Part shown: positions 1 through 7,467 of the stretch, piece by piece | Position numbering within the stretch: position 1 is the stretch's first letter | Layout: every line of letters begins with the position of its first letter | DNA from: CAVPRW01 sp046727435 [NCBI: bacterium] | GTDB taxonomy: Bacteria > Tectomicrobia > Entotheonellia > J063 | Length of the DNA stretch: 18,169 nt | Direction: 5' to 3' | Assembly: GCA_046727435.1 (NCBI GenBank) | Contig: JBKPCR010000032.1 | Coordinates: forward strand, 1-18,169 | Notes under the pieces: model-generated | Told to the model about the DNA's origin: nothing | Databases searched by the model: none | Seen by the model: only the letters and a program-made list of their open reading frames with translations | Position numbers and translations under genes: made by a program

Positions 1-1
1 G

Positions 2-445
2 ATGGCGCTGGAGATCGGCACCCCCGAGCGCGCCTCGGATTACGCCCGCGGCTTGCTGGAGAGCGGTGGACGCATCATGGGCTTTGGTCACCGGGTGTAC
101 CGCGCTGAAGATCCGCGCGCCCGGCATATGCGGGACCGCTCCAAATGGTTGGCGGAGCGCAAGGGTGAGCCACGCTGGTACCAGATCCTCGAGGAACTGG
201 AAAAAGCCATGCAGCCCTATGCCGCCAAGGGGATTTGCGTCAACGTCGATTTCTACGCCGGCTCGGTCTACCATCTGCTCGGCGTCGCCGAAGACCTGTT
301 CATTCCGATCTTCGCTATGGGCCGCGTGCCCGGTTGGACACTGCAGGTCATGGAACAATTCGCCGATAACATTTTGCTGCGCCCGCTAACGGAGTATGTC
401 GGTCCCATGGATGTGCCGTATGTGCCCCTGAAGGACCGTAGCTAG
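2..445 (+). CDS. gltA: Citrate synthase, C-terminal part (5' end outside window)
   Basis: This is the last 147 residues of a citrate synthase, which condenses acetyl-CoA and oxaloacetate at the entry of the TCA cycle in the cytoplasm. The small-domain hallmarks are in order. GFGHRVY at about residues 27-33 holds the oxaloacetate-binding His-Arg region. NVDFYAG at about 81-87 holds the catalytic Asp. GRVPGW at about 107-112 holds a substrate-binding Arg, and LLRPLTEY comes near the C-terminus. The reading frame is open to the left edge, so the methionine at base 2 is probably internal. The gene ends 71 bp before the next CDS on the same strand. A 2-methylcitrate synthase would look similar in this segment, so the exact substrate is inferred. 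Confidence 0.9.
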   Translation: MALEIGTPERASDYARGLLESGGRIMGFGHRVYRAEDPRARHMRDRSKWLAERKGEPRWYQILEELEKAMQPYAAKGICVNVDFYAGSVYHLLGVAEDLFIPIFAMGRVPGWTLQVMEQFADNILLRPLTEYVGPMDVPYVPLKDRS

Positions 446-516
446 TACCATGGCGAGGGATAAGCCAGGACACGCACCCAGACCATTAGTCGTCGGTATG
501 CAGCGGAGGGCGCAGG

Positions 517-1923
517 ATGGTCGAGTCGGGGCTGCTGTTTCGATCGCTGAGCGACATCGCGGCACAGATTCGTCGCCAGCAGGTGTCGCCGGTGGAGGTC
601 ACCGGCGCTGTCCTGGATCGACTCGAACACCTGAACCCACGCCTGAACGCGGTCCTCACCAACCTGGGCGAGCAGGCGCTGGAAGCGGCGAAGCGCGCTG
701 AGCACGACCTGGTCATTGGTCAGCCTCGCGGCCCTTTACACGGCGTGCCACTGGCATTGAAGGATATTTTCGCGCTGCAAGGTGTACAAGCGACCGCTGG
801 CTCGAAGGTTCTTGGCACCTGGATTGCCGACTACGACGCCACCGTAGTGGCCCGCCTCAAAGCGGCCGGCGCCATTTTGGTGGCCACGCTCAATCTCTAC
901 GAGTTTGCCACCGGCGCCATGCTCAATCCGCATTATGGGCCGACGCACAACCCTTGGCATCTGGACCATACGACCGGTGGGTCGAGCACTGGCTCGGGTG
1001 CAGCAGTGGCGGCCGGCATCGTCTACGGGTCCTTGGGAACGGACACCGGTGGCTCGGTGCGGATTCCAGCGTCCCTGTGCGGCTTGGTGGGGTTGAAACC
1101 GACATACGGCCGTGTCAGTCGCCATGGTGTCGTGCCGCTCTCCTGGTCGCTGGACCATGTCGGACCACTCACCCGCACAGTGCGCGACACGGCCCTGCTG
1201 ATGTCGGTCATCGCCGGATATGATCCCCACGATCCGACGACGAGTCGGCTGCCGGTTCCAGATTATGTCGCGTCATTGACCGGAACCGTGGCAGGACTGC
1301 GCGTTGGTGTTCCACGCGAATTCTTCTTCGAAGGACTCGACGCTGATGTGCAGCGGGCTGTGGAGGAGGCCATCCAGCAGCTCAAGTCGTTAGGGGTGGC
1401 AGTGTCGGAGGTGTCGTGGCCATCGGTCCGGCAAGCGCCCCTATTGTATACCATCTCGCTGGCTGAGGGGGCCGCCGCCCACGCAGAGTGGCTTCGCAGC
1501 CGGGGCGCATTTTATGGTGCCGATGTCCGCGAACGCATGCAGCAGGGGCTGTTGGTCCCGGCCACGGCATACTTGAAGGCACAGCGCCTCCGCGCCATCT
1601 TGGTACGTGATCTCGCACAGGTGTTCCAGAAGGTCGACCTCCTCGCTACCCCCACCGCAGCGACCCCAGCCCCCAAGCTCGACGCCGGACCAAGTGAAAT
1701 CGGTGCGCCCACGGGCGCCCTGCGCGTCTCGCTCCGGCGCTTCACGCAGCCGTTCAATCTGACGGGCAGCCCAGCGGTCACCGTGCCATGCGGTTTCTCA
1801 CGTGATGGCCTACCGATCGGATTGCAGCTTATCGGGCGCCCCTTCGACGAAGCGCGCCTGCTGAACCTCGCCCACGCCTATGAGCACAGCACCCCCTGGA
1901 AGGATCACCACCCGGCATTGTAA
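517..1923 (+). CDS. Amidase-signature family hydrolase (GatA/AtzF-like)
   Basis: This is a complete 468-aa amidase-signature enzyme, which hydrolyses a C-N amide bond in the cytoplasm. The Ser-cisSer-Lys triad is visible: Lys82 in PLALKDIF, cis-Ser156 in the GGSSTGSG loop, and the nucleophile Ser180 in DTGGSVRIP. The spacings match those of GatA and fatty-acid amide hydrolase. The C-terminal FTQPFNLTGSPAVTVP and PIGLQLIGRP segments are also typical. The start is the ATG at 517, seven bases after a GGAGG ribosome-binding site. Length is close to that of GatA (about 485 aa), but no gatB or gatC is nearby. A stand-alone amidase of unknown substrate is therefore more likely than the Glu-tRNA amidotransferase subunit; the substrate cannot be read from sequence. 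It may share a transcript with the preceding citrate synthase. Confidence 0.9.
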   Translation: MVESGLLFRSLSDIAAQIRRQQVSPVEVTGAVLDRLEHLNPRLNAVLTNLGEQALEAAKRAEHDLVIGQPRGPLHGVPLALKDIFALQGVQATAGSKVLGTWIADYDATVVARLKAAGAILVATLNLYEFATGAMLNPHYGPTHNPWHLDHTTGGSSTGSGAAVAAGIVYGSLGTDTGGSVRIPASLCGLVGLKPTYGRVSRHGVVPLSWSLDHVGPLTRTVRDTALLMSVIAGYDPHDPTTSRLPVPDYVASLTGTVAGLRVGVPREFFFEGLDADVQRAVEEAIQQLKSLGVAVSEVSWPSVRQAPLLYTISLAEGAAAHAEWLRSRGAFYGADVRERMQQGLLVPATAYLKAQRLRAILVRDLAQVFQKVDLLATPTAATPAPKLDAGPSEIGAPTGALRVSLRRFTQPFNLTGSPAVTVPCGFSRDGLPIGLQLIGRPFDEARLLNLAHAYEHSTPWKDHHPAL

Positions 1924-1974
1924 TCGCTCCTGCCGCGTGTTCCAAGCCTCCCTCCACAGCTGTGCCCAAGCTGC

Positions 1975-3017
1975 TCAAAAGATAAATCCGACGCCTCCCA
2001 ACACCCCCAATAGCGCCCCAGGGGTGAAATGGATATCCGCGACCGGGTCGGGTTCGTTGCGCAGTCGCGATTCGAAAAAGAATTGCGCCTGCTTATACTC
2101 GGTATTCAGCAAGTTTTGAAACATCAGAAACGGCTCGATATATCCTGGCCCAAACTTGTAGGGCAAGCGGAAGCGCGTAATCAGGTCGACAACCGTATAC
2201 GGCTCGGAGTTCACGCTCCGATCCTCAGTCAGGTGTCGCTTCCCTAAATAAAAGGCCTGTAACGTGGCGGACAGGCCGAAAGGCAGGCGGGCGGTCAAAT
2301 CGCCGCGTGCGGTGAATCGAGGAGCCAGCGGTATCGCATCTCCTGAGCCACGGAATTCGGCAGAGGTGTTGGTGATGTCCCCCCGCAGCCACAGCCAGTC
2401 GAGCAGCTTGATCTTCGTAAACAATTCAAACCCGAGGCGCTTCGTCCCGGCGCTGGGCTCAGTAATCCCTCGTCACCGACGAACACCAGCTCCGAATCCA
2501 GGTAGAGCAGCCAGAAAGCAGCTGAGAACTCAATGCGGTCGAATTGGCGGGTGCGGAAGCCGACCTCATACCCTGTGGCGCGCGGTAGCGGATTGATGCC
2601 TGGGTCAGTGACCACCGCCTGCGCGTCATTGCTGTGAAAGCCGGTGCCGGCATTGGCAAAGAACTCGGTGCCAAACCAGGGGCCAAGGATCAGGTTGGCT
2701 TACCAGTTGACGATGTGGTCACTGGTTTCGCCCTCTGGCTGCTCGATGCAGTCTGGACAGCGGTTCCGTACATCGAATTGATAGACATCCGCACGAATGC
2801 CGCCGACGAACCGCATCCAGCTCAGGGGCTTAAACTCCAGCTTGAGATAGGGAGAATAGGAGGCCTCGAAGAGGTCGACGCTCGTCGTGGTGCCGAGGCG
2901 CTGCCGTTGGCTCTGGGTGCCGAGTCGTACCTCACCATCATCGACCCGCGCCTGAAAGCCGATGGTGGCGGCGCTATCGATCCCTAGAATGCTACCGCTC
3001 TGGCAGGATGGTCGGCA
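1975..3017 (-). pseudogene. TonB-dependent outer-membrane receptor remnant (C-terminal beta-barrel only, broken)
   Basis: Read on -, the stretch encodes about 345 residues of the C-terminal beta-barrel of a TonB-dependent receptor, with amphipathic strands and a terminal GVGFIF ending in Phe, the usual outer-membrane assembly signal. Pieces in order: an ATIGFQARVDDG-like part, LKLEFKPLSWMRFVGGIRAD, ANLILGPWFGTEFFANAGTG, then PFLMFQNLLNTEY. Three lesions are seen. A TAA stop lies in frame at 2700-2702 with the same frame on both sides. One G is missing at the GGG run at about 2466-2468 and shifts the frame. The N-terminal half, with signal peptide, TonB box and plug, is absent, and the frame closes at 3018-3020. 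An extracellular-loop-like segment carries a CPDC pair. The ligand is unknown; the nearby B12-controlled TonB system is only circumstantial. Confidence 0.8.
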
Positions 3018-3558
3018 TCATCGAGAGTTCCTCTCGTAGTTCTGTACAGCACCAATTCCTTATCCCTTACCTGGCATCTACCTGCCTGTGCCATGAATTG
3101 ACAAATCATAGCACCACTAGACCAAGCATCTGACTCGAGCGGCTAAGTGGCAATGCATTTGGTGGATGGGCCAATTATCCCACGCGACCGGGAAGGAGGG
3201 ATCGCGTGAGCCATGAGCTGATTCAACAACAGAGGCACGCACCATACTAGGTGCCTGCACCATGATGAGGCGATCGTCGCACATTTTACACCGTTGTACT
3301 ACTACCATTTTCTCCGCCTTTTCGCGTCTTCACGCCCCTCCGCCAGGACGTGGGTTGTAGCGTGTCGCATGTCATCATCGTGGTCGCTCCTACCGCGGGA
3401 AGAGTGGGCGAGGGAAAGGGAGACTGCCCTCTGCCGCATTCGGCATATAGGCGCCAGTTCAAGCCCTAAGAGGCCGTGGGAGCCGATTGACATCCCTTCC
3501 GGCCTGGTGGGGGAGGCTAGAATAGTAGGGAAGGTAGGGGAGAAGATTAGGTGAGGCC
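3018..3558. other. Gene-less junction between two 5'-truncated genes
   Basis: I recognise no protein-coding gene, RNA gene or insertion sequence in these 540 bases. They contain small hairpins (3022-3036, CGAGAG-TTC-CTCTCG; 3432-3445, TGCCG-CATT-CGGCA). There is also a mini-ORF with a strong GGAAGGAGGG site starting GTG at 3206 and ending TAG at 3250 (14 residues). A TTGACA at 3487 and a TAGAAT at 3518 are 25 bp apart, too far for a normal sigma70 promoter. The stretch separates the broken receptor on - from the broken oxidase subunit I on +. None of the missing halves of those two genes is readable here in any frame I checked. Confidence 0.5.
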
Positions 3559-4518
3559 TTGACAGGAGGCGGGGATCCAATCTTGTGGCAACACCTGTTC
3601 TGGTTTTTTGGGCATCCGGAGGTGTATGTGGTGTTGCTACCGGCCATGGGGATTGTCGCGGAAGTCATCACCGTCTTCGCACGGAAAAAACTCTTCGCCT
3701 ATAAGACAGTGTTGTTCACGGCGATTGCCACCGGTATGTTGAGCTTTTTCGTGTGGGCCCATCATCAGTTCGTGGCCGGCATCGATCCGCGCATGGCCAA
3801 TGTGTTTTCGGTGACCACGCTGCTGATATCGGTGCCGATCGCGGAGATGTCGTTCGTGTATATCGCCACCTTGTACGGCGGCTCGATCCGCTTTACCACC
3901 GCCATGCTTTTTGCCCTGTCTTTCTTGGCGTCATTTTTGATCGGTGGTGTGACGGGCATTTTCTTGGGCGCGAGTGGCGCGGATATCTACTTCCACGATA
4001 CCTACTTTGTGATTGCCCACTTCCATTACACCTTTGTGCCGATTGCCATTATCGCTGTGTATACTGGTATCTATTACTGGTACCCCAAGATGTTCGGCCG
4101 ACATATGTCGGAGACCCTCGGGAAAATCCACTTCTGGGGGACGGTGATACCGTTCAACTTCATTTTTCTGCCTCTTTTCCTCCTGGGGGCTGCCGGTGAA
4201 CATCGCCGGGTCTTCAACCCGCAGAATTTCCCGGAACTGGCGTCCAGTAGCCTGCATGATCTACGTGTCATTGCCACTCTGGCGTTGGTTACCATGCTGC
4301 TCTTTCAGCTTCCGTTTCTGTTCAACTTTGTCTATAGCATGTTTCGCGGCGCAAAGGCCGACCGGAACCCCTGGAAGGCCAATACCTTGGAGTGGGTGAC
4401 CGCCTCGCCGCCGCCGCACGGCAATTTTGAGGCATGGCCAGAAGTCTACCGGCCGCCTTATGAATACAGTGTGCCCGGACGTGCGGACGACTATTGGCCG
4501 CAGCACATCAAAGCGTAG
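3559..4518 (+). CDS. ctaD: Cytochrome c oxidase subunit I, C-terminal part only (5'-truncated)
   Basis: The 319-residue frame matches transmembrane helices VI-XII of heme-copper oxidase subunit I. Counting from the TTG at 3559: GHPEVY holds the CuB ligand His19 and the cross-linked Tyr23. WAHHQF holds CuB ligands His68-His69. HDTYFVIAHFHY holds the heme a3 ligand His154 and a heme a ligand His156. Full subunits I are about 530 aa. Here helices I-V are missing, with the other heme a ligand and the D-channel entrance, so this copy cannot make a working oxidase unless the rest is supplied elsewhere. The frame is cut directly before TGGGDPILWQ and no convincing start or RBS exists there. The usual PTG(I/V)K of the K-channel reads PIAEM (residues 93-97). 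The gene lies 20 bp before the subunit III start. Confidence 0.85.
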   Translation: MTGGGDPILWQHLFWFFGHPEVYVVLLPAMGIVAEVITVFARKKLFAYKTVLFTAIATGMLSFFVWAHHQFVAGIDPRMANVFSVTTLLISVPIAEMSFVYIATLYGGSIRFTTAMLFALSFLASFLIGGVTGIFLGASGADIYFHDTYFVIAHFHYTFVPIAIIAVYTGIYYWYPKMFGRHMSETLGKIHFWGTVIPFNFIFLPLFLLGAAGEHRRVFNPQNFPELASSSLHDLRVIATLALVTMLLFQLPFLFNFVYSMFRGAKADRNPWKANTLEWVTASPPPHGNFEAWPEVYRPPYEYSVPGRADDYWPQHIKA

Positions 4519-4538
4519 AGCGTTTGAGGGATATCAGC

Positions 4539-5117
4539 GTGGAGCATTCCATTCCCATCGCCACGAGACGCAGTGCAACCGGAATTCCCACCGGTCGTTT
4601 AGCCGTGTGGTGGCTCCTGGGCTCCGAAGTGGTCCTGTTCGGGGGCCTGATCGTCAGCTATCTGCTACGCCGGTTGCTCTACGAGCATTGGAGCGCCAGC
4701 GCCATGCATACCGATACCGTTGCTGGTGCGACGAATACCGTTGTGCTCCTCACCTCAAGTCTGTTTGCAGTGCTGACGCATCACGCCGCCGAGCATCACA
4801 AAACCAAACAGGCCTTCTGGTATCTCTGGCTGACCATTGGTGGTGGGTTGACGTTCCTCGTCATCAAAGGATTTGAGTGGGGTGGGGAGGTCGTCCATGG
4901 GTATACGCTGACCACCAACCTGTTTTGGTCTTTTTACTTCACGGCCACCGGGCTGCACACCTTCTATGTCATTGTTGGATTGCTGATTATGGCTATTGTG
5001 TCTTTTAAGGTACGTCGAGCCAGGAACTTGCATCATGTGGAATTGATCGCGATCTATTGGCATTTCGTCGATGTGGTGTGGATCTTCCTGTTCCCGTTAC
5101 TGTACCTCGCCAAGTAA
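4539..5117 (+). CDS. ctaE: Cytochrome c oxidase subunit III (first copy)
   Basis: A 192-residue membrane protein of the heme-copper oxidase subunit III family, which stabilises subunit I and supports proton uptake in the inner membrane. About five hydrophobic segments are visible. Family marks are the acidic residue in helix I (LLGSEVVLFGG), the IKGFEW segment, TGLHTFYVIVG, and the C-terminal IYWHFVDVVWIFLFP. I chose the GTG at 4539 because GAGGG lies eight bases upstream. A TTG further upstream at 4494 would overlap the subunit I gene and adds an unlikely polar N-terminus. About 190-200 aa is normal for the short bacterial five-helix type. It is cotranscribed with the subunit I remnant and the subunit IV gene. 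Confidence 0.9.
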   Translation: MEHSIPIATRRSATGIPTGRLAVWWLLGSEVVLFGGLIVSYLLRRLLYEHWSASAMHTDTVAGATNTVVLLTSSLFAVLTHHAAEHHKTKQAFWYLWLTIGGGLTFLVIKGFEWGGEVVHGYTLTTNLFWSFYFTATGLHTFYVIVGLLIMAIVSFKVRRARNLHHVELIAIYWHFVDVVWIFLFPLLYLAK

Positions 5118-5169
5118 CGAGCCCCGGGGCTCAGAGAATAGATATAGCCGTTGTGACGGGACGACTGAC

Positions 5170-5526
5170 ATGAGCGACACCTATGTACCGATGAAGTATG
5201 TGAAGATTTGGGGCATTCTTTTGGTCCTCCTGGCGGTCAGTATCGCCGGGCCAATGTTTGAACGGCCGACTGTGACGCTGGTCACGGCCTTTGGCATCGC
5301 CCTGGTGAAGGCATCGCTAGTGGTCACATATTTCATGCACCTCAATGTCGAAAAGCGGTACATCCGCTATATGCTGTACGCCATGTTGCTGATGATCGGC
5401 TTATTGTTTGCCGGAACTGCTCCTGATGTGATGCAAACCAGCGGCCTGAGATGGCAAAACCAAGCCGTGCGAGAGCTCATAGAAGAGCACGCCACCCATG
5501 AAGGCAACCCCTCTCACATCCCGTAA
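5170..5526 (+). CDS. ctaF: Cytochrome c oxidase subunit IV (small bacterial type)
   Basis: A 118-residue protein with three hydrophobic stretches (about residues 12-30, 36-57 and 67-88). It contains the characteristic VKASLVVTYFMHLNVEKRYI motif of the bacterial caa3/aa3-type subunit IV family, in which a KxxLVxxYFMHL helix is followed by basic residues. It is an accessory inner-membrane subunit of the oxidase. The start is the ATG at 5170; in-frame codons upstream read as non-protein-like sequence. The end overlaps the next subunit III gene by 29 bp, which indicates translational coupling. The function is assigned from the motif and its place between two subunit III genes. Confidence 0.85.
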   Translation: MSDTYVPMKYVKIWGILLVLLAVSIAGPMFERPTVTLVTAFGIALVKASLVVTYFMHLNVEKRYIRYMLYAMLLMIGLLFAGTAPDVMQTSGLRWQNQAVRELIEEHATHEGNPSHIP

Positions 5527-6100
5527 CCTGACCGCAGACGTTTATAGCCGCCGCGCACCGGTCCTGGACGATAGCGTGTTCGGCATGCTGATCTTCGTGG
5601 CCACCGAGGTAATGTTTTTCACGGCACTCATCAGCGCCTTCGTCATCATCAAGGCCGGCGTTGAGCCGTGGACTCCACCGGTGGGTGTGCGCCTACCGGT
5701 AGTCGCCACGGCATCGAACACGGCTCTCCTGTTTCTGAGTGGGGTGTTCCTCCACCAGGCTGGCCGCTGGTTCGCCACCGAGGGCCATACCCAGTGGGTG
5801 CGGACCCTGCTCGGTGGCGCGGCGCTATTGGGCGCGTGCTTTGTCCTCTTCCAGGGGGTTGAATGGATGCGTTTGATCACTTACGGCATGACCATGACCT
5901 CCGGCATTTTCGGGGCGTGCTTTTTTCTGTTGATTGGTACGCATGCCCTCCATGCGGCGGCAGCTGCAGTGGCCATGGCCTACTTCTATCTTCGATTGAC
6001 ACGCAACGAGCTGAGGCCCGATCACTTGCGAGCCATGCAAGTGTCCTGGTACTTCGTGGTGGGGATCTGGCCAGTCTTATATGGGCTGGTGTACTTCTAA
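5498..6100 (+). CDS. Cytochrome c oxidase subunit III family protein (second, divergent copy)
   Basis: A second subunit III homologue of 200 residues with about five transmembrane segments. Marks shared with the family are VATEVMFFTALISAF (acidic helix I residue), FQGVEWMRL, and GTHALHAAAAAVAMAY. The C-terminal WHFVDVVW motif found in the first copy is replaced by SWYFVVGIWPVLYG, so the His-Asp pair is lost. The ATG at 5498 lies inside the end of the subunit IV gene in another frame. It is probably an extra subunit of the same oxidase or a paralogue serving a variant complex; which one cannot be told from sequence. Subunit II, Sco and CtaG genes are absent from the window. Confidence 0.85.
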   Translation: MKATPLTSRNLTADVYSRRAPVLDDSVFGMLIFVATEVMFFTALISAFVIIKAGVEPWTPPVGVRLPVVATASNTALLFLSGVFLHQAGRWFATEGHTQWVRTLLGGAALLGACFVLFQGVEWMRLITYGMTMTSGIFGACFFLLIGTHALHAAAAAVAMAYFYLRLTRNELRPDHLRAMQVSWYFVVGIWPVLYGLVYF

Positions 6101-6113
6101 GGGGGAGGCCTGT

Positions 6114-6407
6114 ATGTTTGGCCTGAGACTTCGTGGTCAGTGGCTCGTCCCGCTCATCCTCAGCATCGCGTCCCAGGTTTCGGCCTGTCCTGTGTGCGGA
6201 GTGGGCCGCGATGGAACAGCCTCGGTTTATCTCATCACCGCGGTTCTGATGTGCACCGTCCCGCTCATGATGTTTGGCGCTATGGCGTATTACCTATTCC
6301 GGCAATCGACGCATGATCAACACCAGCAACACGAGCCGGCATCTTCGGCATCTCCTCCGCATCGCTTTCCGGCACACGCAGAGGGGAAAAGCGCCCCAGG
6401 CAGATGA
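6114..6407 (+). CDS. Small membrane protein with CPVCG motif, end of oxidase cluster
   Basis: A 97-residue protein of no named family that I know. The N-terminus is basic then hydrophobic (about residues 9-22) and ends in SQVSACPVCG. VSAC could be a lipobox, making the first Cys a lipidated residue, or CPVC could be a CxxC redox or metal pair just outside the membrane. A second hydrophobic segment covers about residues 37-60, followed by a His/Gln/Ser-rich polar tail (HDQHQQHEP). The start ATG at 6114 follows GGGGGAGG by about six bases. It begins 13 bp after the second subunit III gene, so it is very probably in the same transcript. A role in oxidase assembly or copper handling is only a guess from position. 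Confidence 0.7.
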   Translation: MFGLRLRGQWLVPLILSIASQVSACPVCGVGRDGTASVYLITAVLMCTVPLMMFGAMAYYLFRQSTHDQHQQHEPASSASPPHRFPAHAEGKSAPGR

Positions 6408-6415
6408 TTTTCCCC
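6383..6415. terminator. Hairpin between convergent oxidase and tonB operons
   Basis: GGGGAAAA at 6383-6390 is perfectly complementary to TTTTCCCC at 6408-6415 (8-bp stem, 17-nt loop). It overlaps the last codons of the CPVCG protein gene and lies 20 bp from the tonB stop codon, where two operons converge. The A/T half of the stem could act in either direction. No long U-run follows, so it is only a candidate. Confidence 0.35.
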
Positions 6416-6435
6416 GATCTCCCGTAGTCACTCAC

Positions 6436-7467
6436 TCACCGGTTCAGCATAAACCTCACGGGAATCGACACCCACATCGCGATCGGCTGCCGCCCCCTGC
6501 GGGCAGGCTCGAAGCGCCAGCGCCCGACGGCCTCAACCGCCGCGTCGTCAAGATCCGTATGCCCAGCCGATTGCTCAACCTGGACCTGATCTACTCGTCC
6601 CTGCTCGGTGACATAAGCCTTGATGATGACCGTGCCTTCAACACCTCTGCGCCTGGCGGAATCCGGATAACGCGGTTTGACTTGATAGCCACCGGTCGGC
6701 AGTGTGCTTGCGCCACTGCCTTCACCGGAGCCCTCGCCCCCTGACCCTGGCCGAACACCTCCCACCCGTTCTCCGCCGCTGCTGTCCCCCAACCCAAGGC
6801 CGCCTCTCCCGCGGGCACCGCTGCCACCGCCGCCGCCAGCACCGGGTATGACCCCGACATGCCCCCTCTCGAAGAGGTTTCCCGCTCCAGCTTCTCCACC
6901 CTCCACCGGTGTGAGGGGGCGGTCCTCCACCCTCTGCGCTGGGGATGGGCCCAGAACATTCCCTGCCGCGGCCTCTTGGCTGGCGTTAGGCATTGGCAGA
7001 CGAGGGCCAGGCTTGAAGTCTCCTGCGTCACCCCTGGCTGGGGCGTCAGGTGGTCCGGACGTGGCTTCATTCGCGATCTCTTGAGGAGGCTTCTTGACCC
7101 GTGTGGGTTTCGGCGGTGGTAAGGGCTTCGGATGGGGCTCCACCTGCTTGGGCACCGGTTGCGCGATAATCTTGGGAGGCGTGATGGGTTCCGGTTTTAG
7201 GGGTGTCACCGGCTCGCTGGGCAAAGGGGGCACGGCTGGAACCGTTGTCGGCTCCTCCGTCATGACTGGAGGAGGAGTGAGATCCTCTGGCTCCTCGGGT
7301 GCCACCGGTTGTGGTATAGGTGCCACCATGACCAGTTCGGTCCCGTCCTGACTAGCGGAATGGGAGAGGACACGAAGCCAGCCCCACGTCAGCGACAGCA
7401 TCATGAGAGCGGCAACATGAATGGCGACCGAAGATATGAACGCTGGGCCAAGCGACGAACGAATCAC
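6436..7467 (-). CDS. tonB: TonB family energy-transducing protein
   Basis: A 343-residue TonB. It spans the periplasm and passes proton-motive force from ExbB-ExbD to outer-membrane receptors. The single N-terminal membrane helix (about residues 9-32) contains SVAIH, with the conserved Ser-x3-His pair (Ser13, His17). A long Pro/Glu/Lys linker follows (about 50-120). Then comes a Gly/Ser-rich part (about 205-255, with GAGGGGGSGARGRGG). The TonB C-terminal domain (about 260-343) contains the PRYPDSARRRGVEGTVI and VGRWRFEPA motifs. The long glycine-rich insert makes it longer than the about 240-aa E. coli protein. The GTG start overlaps the exbD stop as GTGA, showing translational coupling. Third gene of the cobalamin-riboswitch operon. 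Confidence 0.92.
   Translation of the reverse strand: MIRSSLGPAFISSVAIHVAALMMLSLTWGWLRVLSHSASQDGTELVMVAPIPQPVAPEEPEDLTPPPVMTEEPTTVPAVPPLPSEPVTPLKPEPITPPKIIAQPVPKQVEPHPKPLPPPKPTRVKKPPQEIANEATSGPPDAPARGDAGDFKPGPRLPMPNASQEAAAGNVLGPSPAQRVEDRPLTPVEGGEAGAGNLFERGHVGVIPGAGGGGGSGARGRGGLGLGDSSGGERVGGVRPGSGGEGSGEGSGASTLPTGGYQVKPRYPDSARRRGVEGTVIIKAYVTEQGRVDQVQVEQSAGHTDLDDAAVEAVGRWRFEPARRGRQPIAMWVSIPVRFMLNR

Noticed and set aside
736-1230. 164-codon frame on - inside the amidase gene
   Set aside because: It is antisense to the catalytic core of a clear amidase and has no recognisable domain or ribosome-binding site.
2634-2987. 117-codon frame on + over the receptor remnant
   Set aside because: The opposite strand reads as TonB-dependent receptor barrel, so this is a shadow.
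3487-3523. TTGACA and TAGAAT ahead of the oxidase cluster
   Set aside because: The 25-bp spacing is far outside the 15-19 bp of sigma70 promoters, and the true upstream region of subunit I appears to be lost.
6704-7351. Long Pro- and Gly-rich frames on + across tonB
   Set aside because: They are antisense shadows of the Pro/Gly-rich linker of tonB on -, which has clear family motifs.
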